Part shown: piece by piece, positions 1 to 9,135 of the stretch
How positions within the stretch are numbered: position 1 is the first letter of the stretch
Layout of the letters: each line of letters starts with the position of its first letter
Source of the DNA: Bradyrhizobium sp.
Lineage (GTDB): Bacteria > Pseudomonadota > Alphaproteobacteria > Rhizobiales > Xanthobacteraceae
Reading direction: 5' to 3'
NCBI RefSeq assembly: GCF_030693485.1
Contig: NZ_JAUYAN010000202.1
Span: forward strand, 1 to 34,945
Length of the DNA stretch: 34,945 nt
Translations under genes and position numbers: made by a program
The notes under the pieces: model-generated
Database searches by the model: none
What the model saw: only the letters and a program-made list of their open reading frames with translations
Told to the model about the DNA's origin: nothing

Positions 1-105
1 CGGACGTGTCAACAGCTGCATCAGCGAGATCGCAGTCGCGAGTTCGGCGTCGGCAATATAGCCGGACGCCGCCAGCGCTTGCGCGATCTCTTCGCGGGTT
101 TTCAT
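1..105 (-). CDS. coxD: MoxR-family AAA+ ATPase, probable CoxD (N-terminal fragment)
   Basis: Only the first 35 codons are present; the gene runs off the left edge. The visible peptide starts MKTREEIAQALAASGYIADA and continues into a segment ending LLTRP, which resembles the N-terminal helix of MoxR/CoxD ATPases just before the Walker A loop; Walker A itself lies outside the window. A purine-rich GGAAA stands just upstream of the ATG at 103-105. It is the next gene after coxL on the same strand, which is where coxD sits in coxMSLDEF clusters. CoxD is known to be needed for maturation of the Cu-S-Mo site. The identification rests mainly on position and the short N-terminal similarity, so the symbol is tentative. 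Confidence 0.6.
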   Translation of the reverse strand, partial: MKTREEIAQALAASGYIADAELATAISLMQLLTRP

Positions 106-117
106 TTTCCGGTTTCC

Positions 118-198
118 GTCATTCCGGGGCGATACGAAGCATCGAACCCGGAATCTCGAGATTCCGGGTCTGGTCCTCCGGACCATCCCGGAATGACG
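118..198. repeat. Cloverleaf-like palindromic repeat between coxL and coxD
   Basis: Outer arms 118-129 and 187-198 are perfect 12-bp inverted repeats (CGTCATTCCGGG / CCCGGAATGACG). Inside them lie three further hairpins: 130-133 with 141-144, the perfect 24-bp palindrome 146-169, and 172-176 with 180-184. Folded, this gives a closed stem with three arms. A shortened relative lies at 17602-17641, so it belongs to a dispersed family. It fills almost the whole coxL-coxD gap and may affect transcript stability or read-through. Confidence 0.85.
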
Positions 199-208
199 AT
201 GAGTGACA

Positions 209-2625
<2,417 letters not shown>

Positions 2626-2629
<4 letters not shown>

Positions 2630-3126
2630 TCCGCAGCCTCCTGGAACTGGACGCCATTGATCTTGGCGGCGGCGTACTGGATCGCCTTGACGATGTTCTG
2701 GTAACCGGTGCATCGGCAGAAATTCCCCGAGATGCCCATCCGGATTTCCTCTTCCGACGGCGACGGGTTTTCCTTGAGCAGCCGTTGCGCGCGCAAGATC
2801 ATGCCGGGGGTGCAGAAGCCGCATTGCAGCCCGTGCATCATGCGGAATCCTTCCTGCAGCGCCGACAGCGACCCGTCGGCATTGGCGACGCCCTCGATCG
2901 TGGTGATGTCGGAACCCTGGGCCTGCACCGCGAACATGGTGCAGCTCTTCACCGACATGCCGTCGATATCGATGGTGCAGGCGCCGCAGTGGGTGGTCTC
3001 GCAGCCGATATGGGTGCCGGTGAGGAGCAGATTCTCGCGAATGAAATGCACCAGCAAGGTGCGCGGCTCGACCAGGCCTTCGACCTCGGCGCCGTTCACC
3101 TTCATGGTCACATGGGTTTTTGCCAT
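2626..3126 (-). CDS. coxS: CO dehydrogenase small subunit, two [2Fe-2S] clusters
   Basis: Iron-sulfur subunit that passes electrons from the Mo-Cu site in CoxL to the FAD in CoxM. The 166-residue protein has the plant-ferredoxin-like motif C-x4-C-x2-C-x11-C ([16 protein letters not shown]...SC) near residues 42-62 and the second, family-specific cluster motif CGFC...CRC in the C-terminal half ([18 protein letters not shown]). Start at 3124-3126 follows the ribosome site AAGGGGA. It begins 14 bp after the coxM stop and its own stop overlaps the coxL start, so coxM-S-L form one transcriptional unit. The subunit family is shared by all xanthine oxidase-type hydroxylases; the assignment to CODH comes from the adjacent form I CoxL. 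Confidence 0.95.
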
Positions 3127-3140
3127 TGGTTGATCCCCTT

Positions 3141-4004
3141 TTAACTTGCGCGCGCGGCGGCGCGTTGAAGTGCCCGCGTCACCATGATGCCGCCGACATG
3201 CTTGCGGTATTCCACCGGCCCGCGGGCGTCCGCGGCCGGCGACATGATCGCCACTGCCGCGGCTGCGGCCTTCTTCAGCGTCGCCGCGTCGAGGCTGGTT
3301 CCGATCACCGCGTTGGCCGCATCGGTGGCGAGCAGCGGTGTCTCGTGCAGGTTGGTCAGCCCGATCGCGCAGGTCGCGACCTTGCCGCCGGCCATCGTCA
3401 GCACCACCGCCGCCGCCGCGGTGGCATAGTCGCCGACCTTGCGCTTGAGCTTTTCGTAGGCGTAGCCGTGAGCGGCCGCCACCGCCGGTATGGAAATCGA
3501 GGTCAGGATTTCGCCGGGTTCGAGCGCGGTAAAATAGGCGCCCTGATAGAACTCCGAAGCGGCGATGTCGCGCCCGCCGCCCGGCCCTTCGAGCCGGTAG
3601 ACCGCGCCCAGCACCAGCATCAGCGCCGGCATGTCGTTGCCGGGATCGCCGTTGGCGACATTGCCGCCGAGCGTGCCGCGGTAGCGCACCTGCGGATCGG
3701 CGATCAACAGCGCGGTCTCGTGCAGGATCGGCAGCGAGGTCTTGATCACGTCCGAGGCCAGCAACTCGTGCTGGGTGGTCATGGCCCCGATCACGATCTT
3801 GTTGCCGTCGCGGCGGATGCCCTTCAGCCCGGCGATGCCATGCAGGTCGACCAGATGCTCGGGGGTGGCGAGCCGGAGCTTCATCATCGGCACCAGGCTG
3901 TGGCCGCCGGCCAGTGGCCGGGCTTCGTCGCCCAGCTTCGAGAGCAATTTGACCGCATCGGCCACGCTCGCGGGCCGGTGATAGCTGAATGGGCCAGGAA
4001 TCAT
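3141..4004 (-). CDS. coxM: CO dehydrogenase medium (FAD) subunit
   Basis: FAD-binding subunit of CO dehydrogenase, taking electrons from CoxS and delivering them to the quinone pool. The 287-residue protein matches the family length. Both flavin motifs are visible: [13 protein letters not shown] near residue 33 and [14 protein letters not shown] near residue 110. The start at 4002-4004 ([11 protein letters not shown]) is supported by a strong GGAGGAGG ribosome site 6-13 bases upstream; an alternative ATG at 4017-4019 would place that site inside the coding region. First structural gene of the CODH unit, with 158 bp before it that hold the candidate CoxC operator and presumably the promoter. 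Its neighbours decide between CODH and other hydroxylases of the family. Confidence 0.95.
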   Translation of the reverse strand: MIPGPFSYHRPASVADAVKLLSKLGDEARPLAGGHSLVPMMKLRLATPEHLVDLHGIAGLKGIRRDGNKIVIGAMTTQHELLASDVIKTSLPILHETALLIADPQVRYRGTLGGNVANGDPGNDMPALMLVLGAVYRLEGPGGGRDIAASEFYQGAYFTALEPGEILTSISIPAVAAAHGYAYEKLKRKVGDYATAAAAVVLTMAGGKVATCAIGLTNLHETPLLATDAANAVIGTSLDAATLKKAAAAAVAIMSPAADARGPVEYRKHVGGIMVTRALQRAAARAS

Positions 4005-4103
4005 GGTTGCCTCCTCCATTCGTCCTTTTGATCTCGGACGTTGATGGCAGGCTGTTCCCGGAATTATTTTGCAGCAATCGCGAGGGCACGGGGAGGCGAA
4101 ATT

Positions 4104-4137
4104 CGCACGAAATGCGGAAAGAGGCGCACGAAATGCG
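4104..4137. promoter_or_regulatory. Two 13-bp direct repeats with 21-bp period upstream of coxM (candidate LytTR/CoxC operator)
   Basis: CGCACGAAATGCG occurs perfectly at 4104-4116 and again at 4125-4137, exactly two helical turns apart. Each copy is itself a small dyad (CGCA-N5-TGCG). LytTR regulators usually bind two ~9-bp direct repeats separated by ~12 bp, the same 21-bp period. The only LytTR gene in view, coxC, ends 26 bp away, and coxM starts 100 bp on the other side. Function is inferred from spacing and position. Confidence 0.55.
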
Positions 4138-4162
4138 TCAGCGACCAAGACCTAACCCGGCC

Positions 4163-5377
4163 CTAGGCATGCCGCTTTGCCAACCCGAGCCGCGCCTTGA
4201 CCTCGGCGATCTTGGCCCGGCTCACCGGCACCCGGTGCGGCGACGGGCCGTCGAGTTCGATCACGGCGCCATCGCCTTCCTTGCGGACGAAAGTGACATG
4301 CGGGATCGCCACGATGTGGCTGCGGTGCACCCGGACGAACAGGCCGGGATCGAGCTGGGCTTCGGCTTCCGAGATCGACCACGGGCACATCCGCTCGCGG
4401 GTACCGTCATGCACCCTTGTGTAATGCGCGTCGGCCCGCACGCTGCGCACCTCGGCGGAATCGATGAAATGGGTGCCGTTGGCGCCCTCGACCGGAAGCC
4501 GGGCGGCGGGGGCGGCACGGGGCGGCTGGCCAAGGCCGCCGAGCGGCGCCGGCATCAGCCGGGGCGACGGCATCGCCGGTTCGCGCAACGCCGGTTGCGG
4601 ATCGGCGATCGCCGCTGGCGGCGCCGGATCGACCGCGATGGCGACCGTCACGGGTTGCCGGCGCGGATCCGGCACCAGCGACAGCAGGAAGCCGGCGGCG
4701 ATGACGAAACACAGCACGGCGACGATCACCGCGAGCAGTTGCGGCGATGCCGCCAGCCCGCCGGCATGACGATGCGCCGTCTCCGACAGCGCGACGAAAT
4801 GCATGCCGTGCATCGCGGTGTAATGCATGCCCGATACCGCGACGCCGAACGCGATCGAACTTGCGATCAGGCGGACGCCGTCCTGCCGCGCCAGGAAGGC
4901 GCGCAGGCCGCCATAGGCGGTGACGATCGCGATTCCGATCGACAGCAGGATCATCGGGGTGTCGTGCGCGATTGCAAAATTGCCGGTCAGCCCGTGGATG
5001 CCGACATAATGCATGCTGGCGATGCCGGCGCCGAGCAGCGCCGCGGCCCAGACCACGCGCCGCAGCGACGGTTCGCCGATGCTGACGAAGAAAAGGGATA
5101 TGCCGACCACCAGCGCGCAGATCAGGAACGAGATGATGGTGGGAAGCACGAGATAGACGGTGTCGGCCGGGATCGGCGCCGCCAGCATGCCGACGAAATG
5201 CATGGTCCAGATGCCGACCGCGAGGAAGCTGGCGGCGCCGGCCAGCAGCAGCCGACGGCTGACGCCCGGCGTCCCGCGGATGCGCGCCGCGAGGCCGAAG
5301 CCGGTGTAGCCGCCCAGGATCGCGATCACCACCGAGAGCGCGACGAGATACGGATCGTGTCCTTCAAACATCATCAT
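4163..5377 (-). CDS. coxC: CoxC-like membrane sensor: MHYT domain plus LytTR DNA-binding domain
   Basis: Probable sensor-regulator of the cox operon. The N-terminal ~230 residues form about seven hydrophobic segments with three copies of the MHYT motif (WTMHFVGM around residue 59, SMHYVGIHG around 122, SGMHYTAMHG around 184); this domain was proposed to bind a metal, probably copper, and sense a diatomic gas such as O2, CO or NO. A Pro/Ala-rich linker (about 245-298) leads to a C-terminal LytTR domain (about 300-395), including FVRVHRSHIVAI and the strand motif HRVPVSR. This architecture is that of CoxC and CoxH of Oligotropha carboxidovorans. The gene lies directly upstream of coxM on the same strand, as coxC does there. 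Start is uncertain among three consecutive ATGs (5377, 5374, 5371), with no strong ribosome site. Confidence 0.88.
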   Translation of the reverse strand: MMMFEGHDPYLVALSVVIAILGGYTGFGLAARIRGTPGVSRRLLLAGAASFLAVGIWTMHFVGMLAAPIPADTVYLVLPTIISFLICALVVGISLFFVSIGEPSLRRVVWAAALLGAGIASMHYVGIHGLTGNFAIAHDTPMILLSIGIAIVTAYGGLRAFLARQDGVRLIASSIAFGVAVSGMHYTAMHGMHFVALSETAHRHAGGLAASPQLLAVIVAVLCFVIAAGFLLSLVPDPRRQPVTVAIAVDPAPPAAIADPQPALREPAMPSPRLMPAPLGGLGQPPRAAPAARLPVEGANGTHFIDSAEVRSVRADAHYTRVHDGTRERMCPWSISEAEAQLDPGLFVRVHRSHIVAIPHVTFVRKEGDGAVIELDGPSPHRVPVSRAKIAEVKARLGLAKRHA

Positions 5378-5466
5378 TCGGCCGCCCGTCGCCGCGGGCG
5401 TGCCCTCCTCCCGCCGCCGAGCTTACCCGCGCAGCGGGAGGAATGACAATCAATCCCTCCGGAGTT

Positions 5467-5500
5467 CGTGTCCCGGAGGCGGAGCAGCGTCCGGGACGCG
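5467..5500. repeat. Palindromic repeat / possible terminator after ribH
   Basis: Arms 5467-5477 and 5490-5500 pair over 11 bp with one wobble (core GTCCCGGA / TCCGGGAC) around a 12-base loop. It lies just after the ribH stop and before coxC. There is no T-run, so it is not a textbook intrinsic terminator. The sequence GTGTCCCGGA with a nearby GCAGCG recurs at 26107-26159, which suggests a dispersed element. Confidence 0.5.
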
Positions 5501-5503
5501 AAG

Positions 5504-6061
5504 CTACGCAATCCCTGCCGCGACCTGGCCGCGCAGCCGTTCCAGGCTGAGCAGCGTATTGGCGCAGGCTTCCGCGACCTCGACGCCCTTGAGCGCAAAA
5601 TGCCGGCGGAAGAAATCGAGATGCGCGGCGCTCTCGTGGAACTGCTGCGGCGTCAGCACCGCCGAGAAGATCGGCACCTCGGTGCGCAGCTGCACATCCA
5701 TCAATGCCTTGATCACGGTGTCGGCGACGAATTCATGGCGGTAGATGCCGCCATCGACCACCAGCCCGGCCGCGACGATGGCGGTATAGCGCCGCGTCTT
5801 GGCGAGGATCTGCGCATGCAACGGGATTTCGAACGAGCCGGGCACCTCGAACAGATCGACATTGGTGATGTGGCGCGCTTCGATCTCCCCGAGGAAGGCG
5901 ATCCGGCATTCCTCCACCACCTCGCGGTGCCAGGACGATTGCACGAAGGCCACCCGCTGCGGCTTCTGGAACCGCGGATGCGACGGCGCAGGCGGATCGA
6001 TGGTTTCGGGAGATTCGACTTCAGGAGATTCGACTTGGGGTTCTTGCAACATCTGATTCAT
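5504..6061 (-). CDS. ribH: 6,7-dimethyl-8-ribityllumazine synthase, type II (RibH2-like)
   Basis: Penultimate step of riboflavin synthesis: condenses 5-amino-6-ribitylamino-uracil with 3,4-dihydroxy-2-butanone 4-phosphate. Core motifs are visible in order: RVAFVQSSWHREVVEE, FEVPGSFEIPLHAQ, GLVVDGGIYRHEFVADTVI and LTPQQFHES, close to the decameric type II enzymes of Brucella and Mesorhizobium (RibH2). At 185 residues it is ~27 longer than Brucella RibH2; the extra N-terminus is acidic/Pro-rich with a duplicated VESPE unit encoded by a 15-bp tandem repeat (6009-6036). Start at 6059-6061 follows AGAGGAAA. An FMN riboswitch lies 70 bp upstream, so expression should fall when FMN is plentiful. A later ATG (6050-6052) is possible. 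Confidence 0.94.
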   Translation of the reverse strand: MNQMLQEPQVESPEVESPETIDPPAPSHPRFQKPQRVAFVQSSWHREVVEECRIAFLGEIEARHITNVDLFEVPGSFEIPLHAQILAKTRRYTAIVAAGLVVDGGIYRHEFVADTVIKALMDVQLRTEVPIFSAVLTPQQFHESAAHLDFFRRHFALKGVEVAEACANTLLSLERLRGQVAAGIA

Positions 6062-6104
6062 GGCTTTCCTCTTTCAGGACCAGAATCAGGGCATACGGAA
6101 CGAG

Positions 6105-6125
6105 CAGCCGCGCGGAATGCGGCTG
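6105..6125 (-). promoter_or_regulatory. Hairpin in the riboswitch expression platform
   Basis: Perfect 7-bp stem (6105-6111 with 6119-6125, CAGCCGC / GCGGCTG) and 7-base loop, placed between the riboswitch aptamer and the ribH ribosome site. No T-tract follows on the minus strand, so translational control or a Rho-dependent mechanism is more likely than an intrinsic terminator. Role inferred from position. Confidence 0.45.
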
Positions 6126-6131
6126 TCGCGA

Positions 6132-6286
6132 CCGTTCTCTTTCATCCGGACTTTAACCGTCGGCTTCGGAATCGCACCGAATCTGCTGACCCTTCTTCTC
6201 CGGAGATTCCGGCAAAGGAGGCGCTCGCGGGCTTGGGCTGCGTCACCCTTACCGCCGGTGGGGACTTTCACCCCGCCCTGAGAACA
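6132..6286 (-). promoter_or_regulatory. FMN riboswitch (RFN element) upstream of ribH
   Basis: Read on the minus strand, the region has the conserved RFN blocks in order: GGGCGGGGTGAAAGTCCCCA, CCGGCGGTAAGGGTGA, AGCCCGCGAGC, a variable hairpin with a CCGGAGA core, GGTCAGCAGATTCGGTG, then GCCGACGGTTAAAGTCCGGA and GATGAAAGAGAACGG. The closing stem pairs TTCTC at 6286 with GAGAA at the other end. Length ~155 nt fits the class. It binds FMN directly and should repress ribH. Confidence 0.96.
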
Positions 6287-6317
6287 TCGGCCGCCCGGTA
6301 TGAGCGGCCTTGCGGGA

Positions 6318-6346
6318 ACTATGGCGAATGGCCGGGACGCCAGCAA
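6318..6346 (-). promoter_or_regulatory. Possible sigma-70 promoter for ribH
   Basis: On the minus strand TTGCTG (6341-6346) is followed after 17 bp by CATAGT (6318-6323), about 30 bp before the riboswitch aptamer. Spacing is right but both hexamers are imperfect. Confidence 0.3.
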
Positions 6347-6756
6347 GCGGCTTCCGCATGGAAAAACTGCATGCTCCCCATGTCCGCAGAGCCTGACGCC
6401 AGCTTCACCTTCTTTCTAACCACCTGAAAACGATTCGTTATTCGCCATCAAGCGCCATTCGACAGCTGCATTCCGTGCGCCGGACTCGCCCGGCGCGAAT
6501 CCGATTCCGGTTTGTTCCAAAGGTTAATGACCGTGTCCGAGATCAGCTGTGGATGATCTCCGCTTTGCCTGTGGACGGAGTCCGCGTGCAGTTGCGGAGA
6601 TTCTGCAAATCACATCACTTGATCCAGGCAAGCTTGGGAAAACCACAACGGGGATCCAGGGGTTTGCATCCGGCAGCGACGCGTTATGTCAGCGAGTGCC
6701 TGCTGCGTGCGTATCAACCATCGTATCTTTCGAAATCAAGGTAAGGTCGAGACGGC
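6347..6756. other. Intergenic stretch without a recognisable gene
   Basis: About 410 bp between the ribH leader and the YbjN gene. Short open frames here lack coding character. I see no tRNA. Two TGTGGA words (near 6548 and 6576) resemble DnaA-box halves, but there is no AT-rich origin region. The right end presumably holds the promoter of the plus-strand gene at 6757. Confidence 0.6.
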
Positions 6757-7257
6757 ATGTCCCTGCTCGAAGGCATCATCGATTCCCGGAACAACCCGCT
6801 CGCGGTTGTCGAAGACATCGCCGCCGACAACAACTGGTCGTTTGAGCGATCGGGCGAAGACGAGGTCACCATCGTCTCCAAGGGAGACTGGACCGACTAT
6901 CAGCTGTCCTTCACCTGGATGGGCGAGATCGAGGCGCTGCATCTGGCCTGCGCCTTCGACATGAAGATTCCGACCGCCCGCCGGGGCGAGGTGCAGCGGC
7001 TGATCGCCGCCATCAACGAGCAATTATGGGTCGGGCATTTCGACATCTGGACCCATACCGGCATGATCATGTACCGGCAGGCGCTGGTGCTGCCGGGCGG
7101 GCTCACCGCCTCCACCGCGCAATGCGAGAGCATGCTGGTCGGCGCCATCCACGCCTGCGAACGCTATTTTCCCGCCTTCCAGTTCGTGGTCTGGGCCGGC
7201 AAGAACGCCGCGGAAGCCATGAGCGCGGCGATGTTCGACACGCAGGGTGAGGCTTGA
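6757..7257 (+). CDS. YbjN-domain protein (type III secretion chaperone-like fold)
   Basis: A 166-residue soluble protein without signal peptide. It starts MSLLEGIIDSRNNPLAVVED and contains the family-like pattern DWTDYQLSFTWMGEIEALHL followed by AFDMKIP and a helical half with LIAAINEQLWVGHFDIW. YbjN proteins adopt a fold like type III secretion chaperones; their biochemical role is unsettled. The gene stands directly before proC on the same strand, a pairing common in Rhizobiales, though a 127-bp repeat separates the two here. A weak AAGG lies upstream of the ATG. Name by recognised sequence pattern; no function claimed. Confidence 0.8.
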   Translation: MSLLEGIIDSRNNPLAVVEDIAADNNWSFERSGEDEVTIVSKGDWTDYQLSFTWMGEIEALHLACAFDMKIPTARRGEVQRLIAAINEQLWVGHFDIWTHTGMIMYRQALVLPGGLTASTAQCESMLVGAIHACERYFPAFQFVVWAGKNAAEAMSAAMFDTQGEA

Positions 7258-7290
7258 AGACTCTAACGCAGACGCTGCAACATATTCACT

Positions 7291-7417
7291 GTCGTCCCGG
7301 CCTCCGAGCCGGGATCCATACGCCGTGACGTCCGCGTTCGGGTAAAATGCTTGTCGCGCGTCCCTCGCCTCATTAGAACCACCTGTGGTTATGGGTCCCT
7401 GCGTTCGCAGGGACGAC
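7291..7417. repeat. MITE-like palindromic repeat, copy 1
   Basis: Ends are inverted repeats GTCGTCCC (7291-7298) and GGGACGAC (7410-7417). Inner parts include a GTCCCTGCGTTCGCAGGGAC hairpin at the right end. It aligns with 8696-8814, including the CGTGA...GCGTT block. No coding capacity. It lies between the YbjN gene and proC. Confidence 0.75.
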
Positions 7418-7430
7418 ATGGGAATTTGCC

Positions 7431-8267
7431 GTGGCAGCTTCGAACCCAGCTAACGCATTGAAAAACATCACCGGCACCATCGTGCTCGCCGGCGCCGGCA
7501 AGATGGGTGGCGCGATGTTGACGGGGTGGCTGGCGGGCGGGCTCGATCCCAGTCGGGTCGCGGTGGTCGAGCCGCATCCGTCCGCCGACATCAGCGCGCT
7601 GGCAGCGAAAGGCATCCGGCTCAATCCCGCACCGAAAGACATCGGCGACGTCGCGACACTGGTGGTGGCCGTCAAGCCGCAGACATTCCCCGAGGCCGGG
7701 CCGGCGCTGACACCATTCGTCAGTGCTTCCACGCTGGTGGTCTCAATCATGGCGGGCATCCCGATCGCCGCGCTCGAAAAGGTCTGCGGCGGCAGCGTGG
7801 TGCGCTCCATGCCCAACACGCCCGCCGCGATCGGGCGCGGCATCACGGTGGCGGTGGCGTCGAACAAGGTCAGCGCCGCGCAGCGCGCGGTCGCGGACGC
7901 GCTGCTGCGCGCCATCGGAACGGTCGAGTGGGTCGATGACGAGAGTTTGATGGACGCGGTGACCGCGGTGTCCGGCTCCGGCCCCGCCTATATCTTCCTG
8001 CTCGCCGAGGAACTGGCGCGCGCCGGCGTCGAGGCCGGCCTGCCCGCCGAACTCGCCACCAGGCTGGCGCGTGAAACCGTCTCAGGCTCCGGCGAATTGC
8101 TGCATCGCTCGGAAGATTCCTCCGCGACGCTGCGCAAGAACGTCACCTCGCCAGGCGGCACCACCGCGGCTGCGCTGGAAGTGCTGATGGGCGACGGCGG
8201 CCTGCAGCCGCTGATGATCCGCGCGGTCGCCGCGGCGACGAAGCGGTCGAAGGAACTGGCGAAGTAA
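7431..8267 (+). CDS. proC: Pyrroline-5-carboxylate reductase
   Basis: Last step of proline synthesis: NAD(P)H-dependent reduction of 1-pyrroline-5-carboxylate to L-proline, in the cytosol. The 278-residue protein has the Rossmann motif GAGKMGGAM near residue 21, the mid-domain segment VRSMPNTPAAIGRG, the substrate/dimer region AVSGSGPAYIFLLAEEL, and the C-terminal family signature around TVSGSGELL...VTSPGGTTAAAL. Start is set at GTG 7431; no clear ribosome site is visible because the repeat 7291-7417 ends just upstream, so the true start could be a little further in. It ends 10 bp from the convergent thioesterase gene. Confidence 0.96.
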   Translation: MAASNPANALKNITGTIVLAGAGKMGGAMLTGWLAGGLDPSRVAVVEPHPSADISALAAKGIRLNPAPKDIGDVATLVVAVKPQTFPEAGPALTPFVSASTLVVSIMAGIPIAALEKVCGGSVVRSMPNTPAAIGRGITVAVASNKVSAAQRAVADALLRAIGTVEWVDDESLMDAVTAVSGSGPAYIFLLAEELARAGVEAGLPAELATRLARETVSGSGELLHRSEDSSATLRKNVTSPGGTTAAALEVLMGDGGLQPLMIRAVAAATKRSKELAK

Positions 8268-8277
8268 CACTCTTCGT

Positions 8278-8670
8278 CTACTTCCCCATCCGCTTGTTGA
8301 AACTCGCGAGGTTGACCAGGCCGCGGGCGTGGCGGCCGTCACCGATCTTGCGCTCGCCGTCAAATGCCTCGACCTCGAAACGGATCACGCGGCGCTCCAC
8401 CGCGATCACCTTCGCCGTGGTCCGCACCGTGGCGCCGACCGGGGTGGCGGCGAGATGGCGGATATCGACCTCGGTGCCGACTGTGACCCAGCCCGGCTGC
8501 AGATGGCCACGGATGGCGTCGCCCGACGCCAGCTCCATTTCCAGGATCATCATCGGCGTCGCATAGACCATCGGCATGCCCGCGACGAAGTGCCCGACGG
8601 TGCGCTCCGCCGGCACCACGAGGGTGCGCTCGGCGCTCATGCCGACCTTGATGATGTCGCGTGCATCCAT
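8278..8670 (-). CDS. FlK-type hotdog thioesterase
   Basis: Predicted acyl-CoA thioesterase of the fluoroacetyl-CoA thioesterase (FlK) group, 130 residues. The catalytic pattern known from FlK is visible: the segment VYATPMMILEMELA carries the Thr and Glu, and TVGTEVDIRHLAATPVG carries the His. Homologues in alphaproteobacteria are widespread and their substrates are unknown; fluoroacetate specificity should not be assumed. Start at 8668-8670 (MDARDIIKVGMSAE) has no strong ribosome site; ATG at the internal Met of GMSAE is an alternative. Convergent with proC, and separated from the tautomerase gene upstream by the repeat 8696-8814. Confidence 0.82.
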   Translation of the reverse strand: MDARDIIKVGMSAERTLVVPAERTVGHFVAGMPMVYATPMMILEMELASGDAIRGHLQPGWVTVGTEVDIRHLAATPVGATVRTTAKVIAVERRVIRFEVEAFDGERKIGDGRHARGLVNLASFNKRMGK

Positions 8671-8695
8671 GGGGATATCCGGGAAAGATGAAAGC

Positions 8696-8814
8696 GTCGT
8701 CCCGGCGAACGCCGGGACCCACACCGCGTGATGCCGCGTTGAAGCAGGAAGGCTGACGACCTTCCAAAACAACTGGCGCCCGGGATTATGGGTCCCCGCG
8801 TTCGCGGTGACGAC
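8696..8814. repeat. MITE-like palindromic repeat, copy 2
   Basis: Starts GTCGTCCCGG with the hairpin CCCGGCGAACGCCGGG and ends with a CCCCGCGTTCGCGG hairpin and GACGAC. Same layout and similar length (119 bp) as 7291-7417. On the minus strand it encodes the VPAFAGTT peptide that marks such repeats in many rhizobial genomes. Confidence 0.75.
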
Positions 8815-8821
8815 GATAGAG

Positions 8822-9025
8822 CTACTTCTTCGCAGCCGCCGCGCGTTCCACGAACGTCTTGCCGCCCTTCATCTTGTGAGCCAGCGGCGCTTCGTTGATC
8901 TGGATCACGACGGCGTCGGCGTCGACGCCGAGGTTCTTCACCAGCGCCTGGGTGATGTCGCGCATCATGCCGGCCTTCTGTTCGTCGGTGCGGCCGGCGG
9001 CCATGCTCACGGTAATTTCAGGCAT
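8822..9025 (-). CDS. 4-oxalocrotonate tautomerase family protein
   Basis: Small tautomerase of 67 residues, the usual 60-70. After Met removal the chain begins PEITVSMAAGRT, leaving the catalytic N-terminal Pro1, and the family segment DEQKAGMMRDITQALVKNLG follows, then VVIQINE. Such enzymes shift enol/keto double bonds in aromatic catabolism, but many orphan members have unknown substrates and no catabolic genes lie next to this one. Start at 9023-9025 follows AAGGGAGTG. Same strand as hisS, 110 bp downstream of it. Confidence 0.9.
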   Translation of the reverse strand: MPEITVSMAAGRTDEQKAGMMRDITQALVKNLGVDADAVVIQINEAPLAHKMKGGKTFVERAAAAKK

Positions 9026-9135
9026 TTGTCACTCCCTTTGTTTTTGCTACTTCACCACAACACGACCCTCTTTCCGAGGCACCGCGCATCCTGCACCGCC
9101 GTCATCGACCGCGAAGGCGGCATGACGACCTCAAT

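Noticed and set aside
118..198. tRNA or structured small RNA from the cloverleaf fold
   Set aside because: Arm sizes, lack of tRNA-conserved bases and the presence of a relative at 17602 fit a dispersed palindromic repeat better.
3989..5446. Plus-strand open frame opposite coxC (485 codons)
   Set aside because: Low-complexity His/Arg/Gln-rich translation; coxC on the other strand has clear MHYT and LytTR domains.
6540..6590. Possible replication origin with DnaA boxes
   Set aside because: Only two imperfect TGTGGA words, no AT-rich unwinding region and no origin-linked genes.
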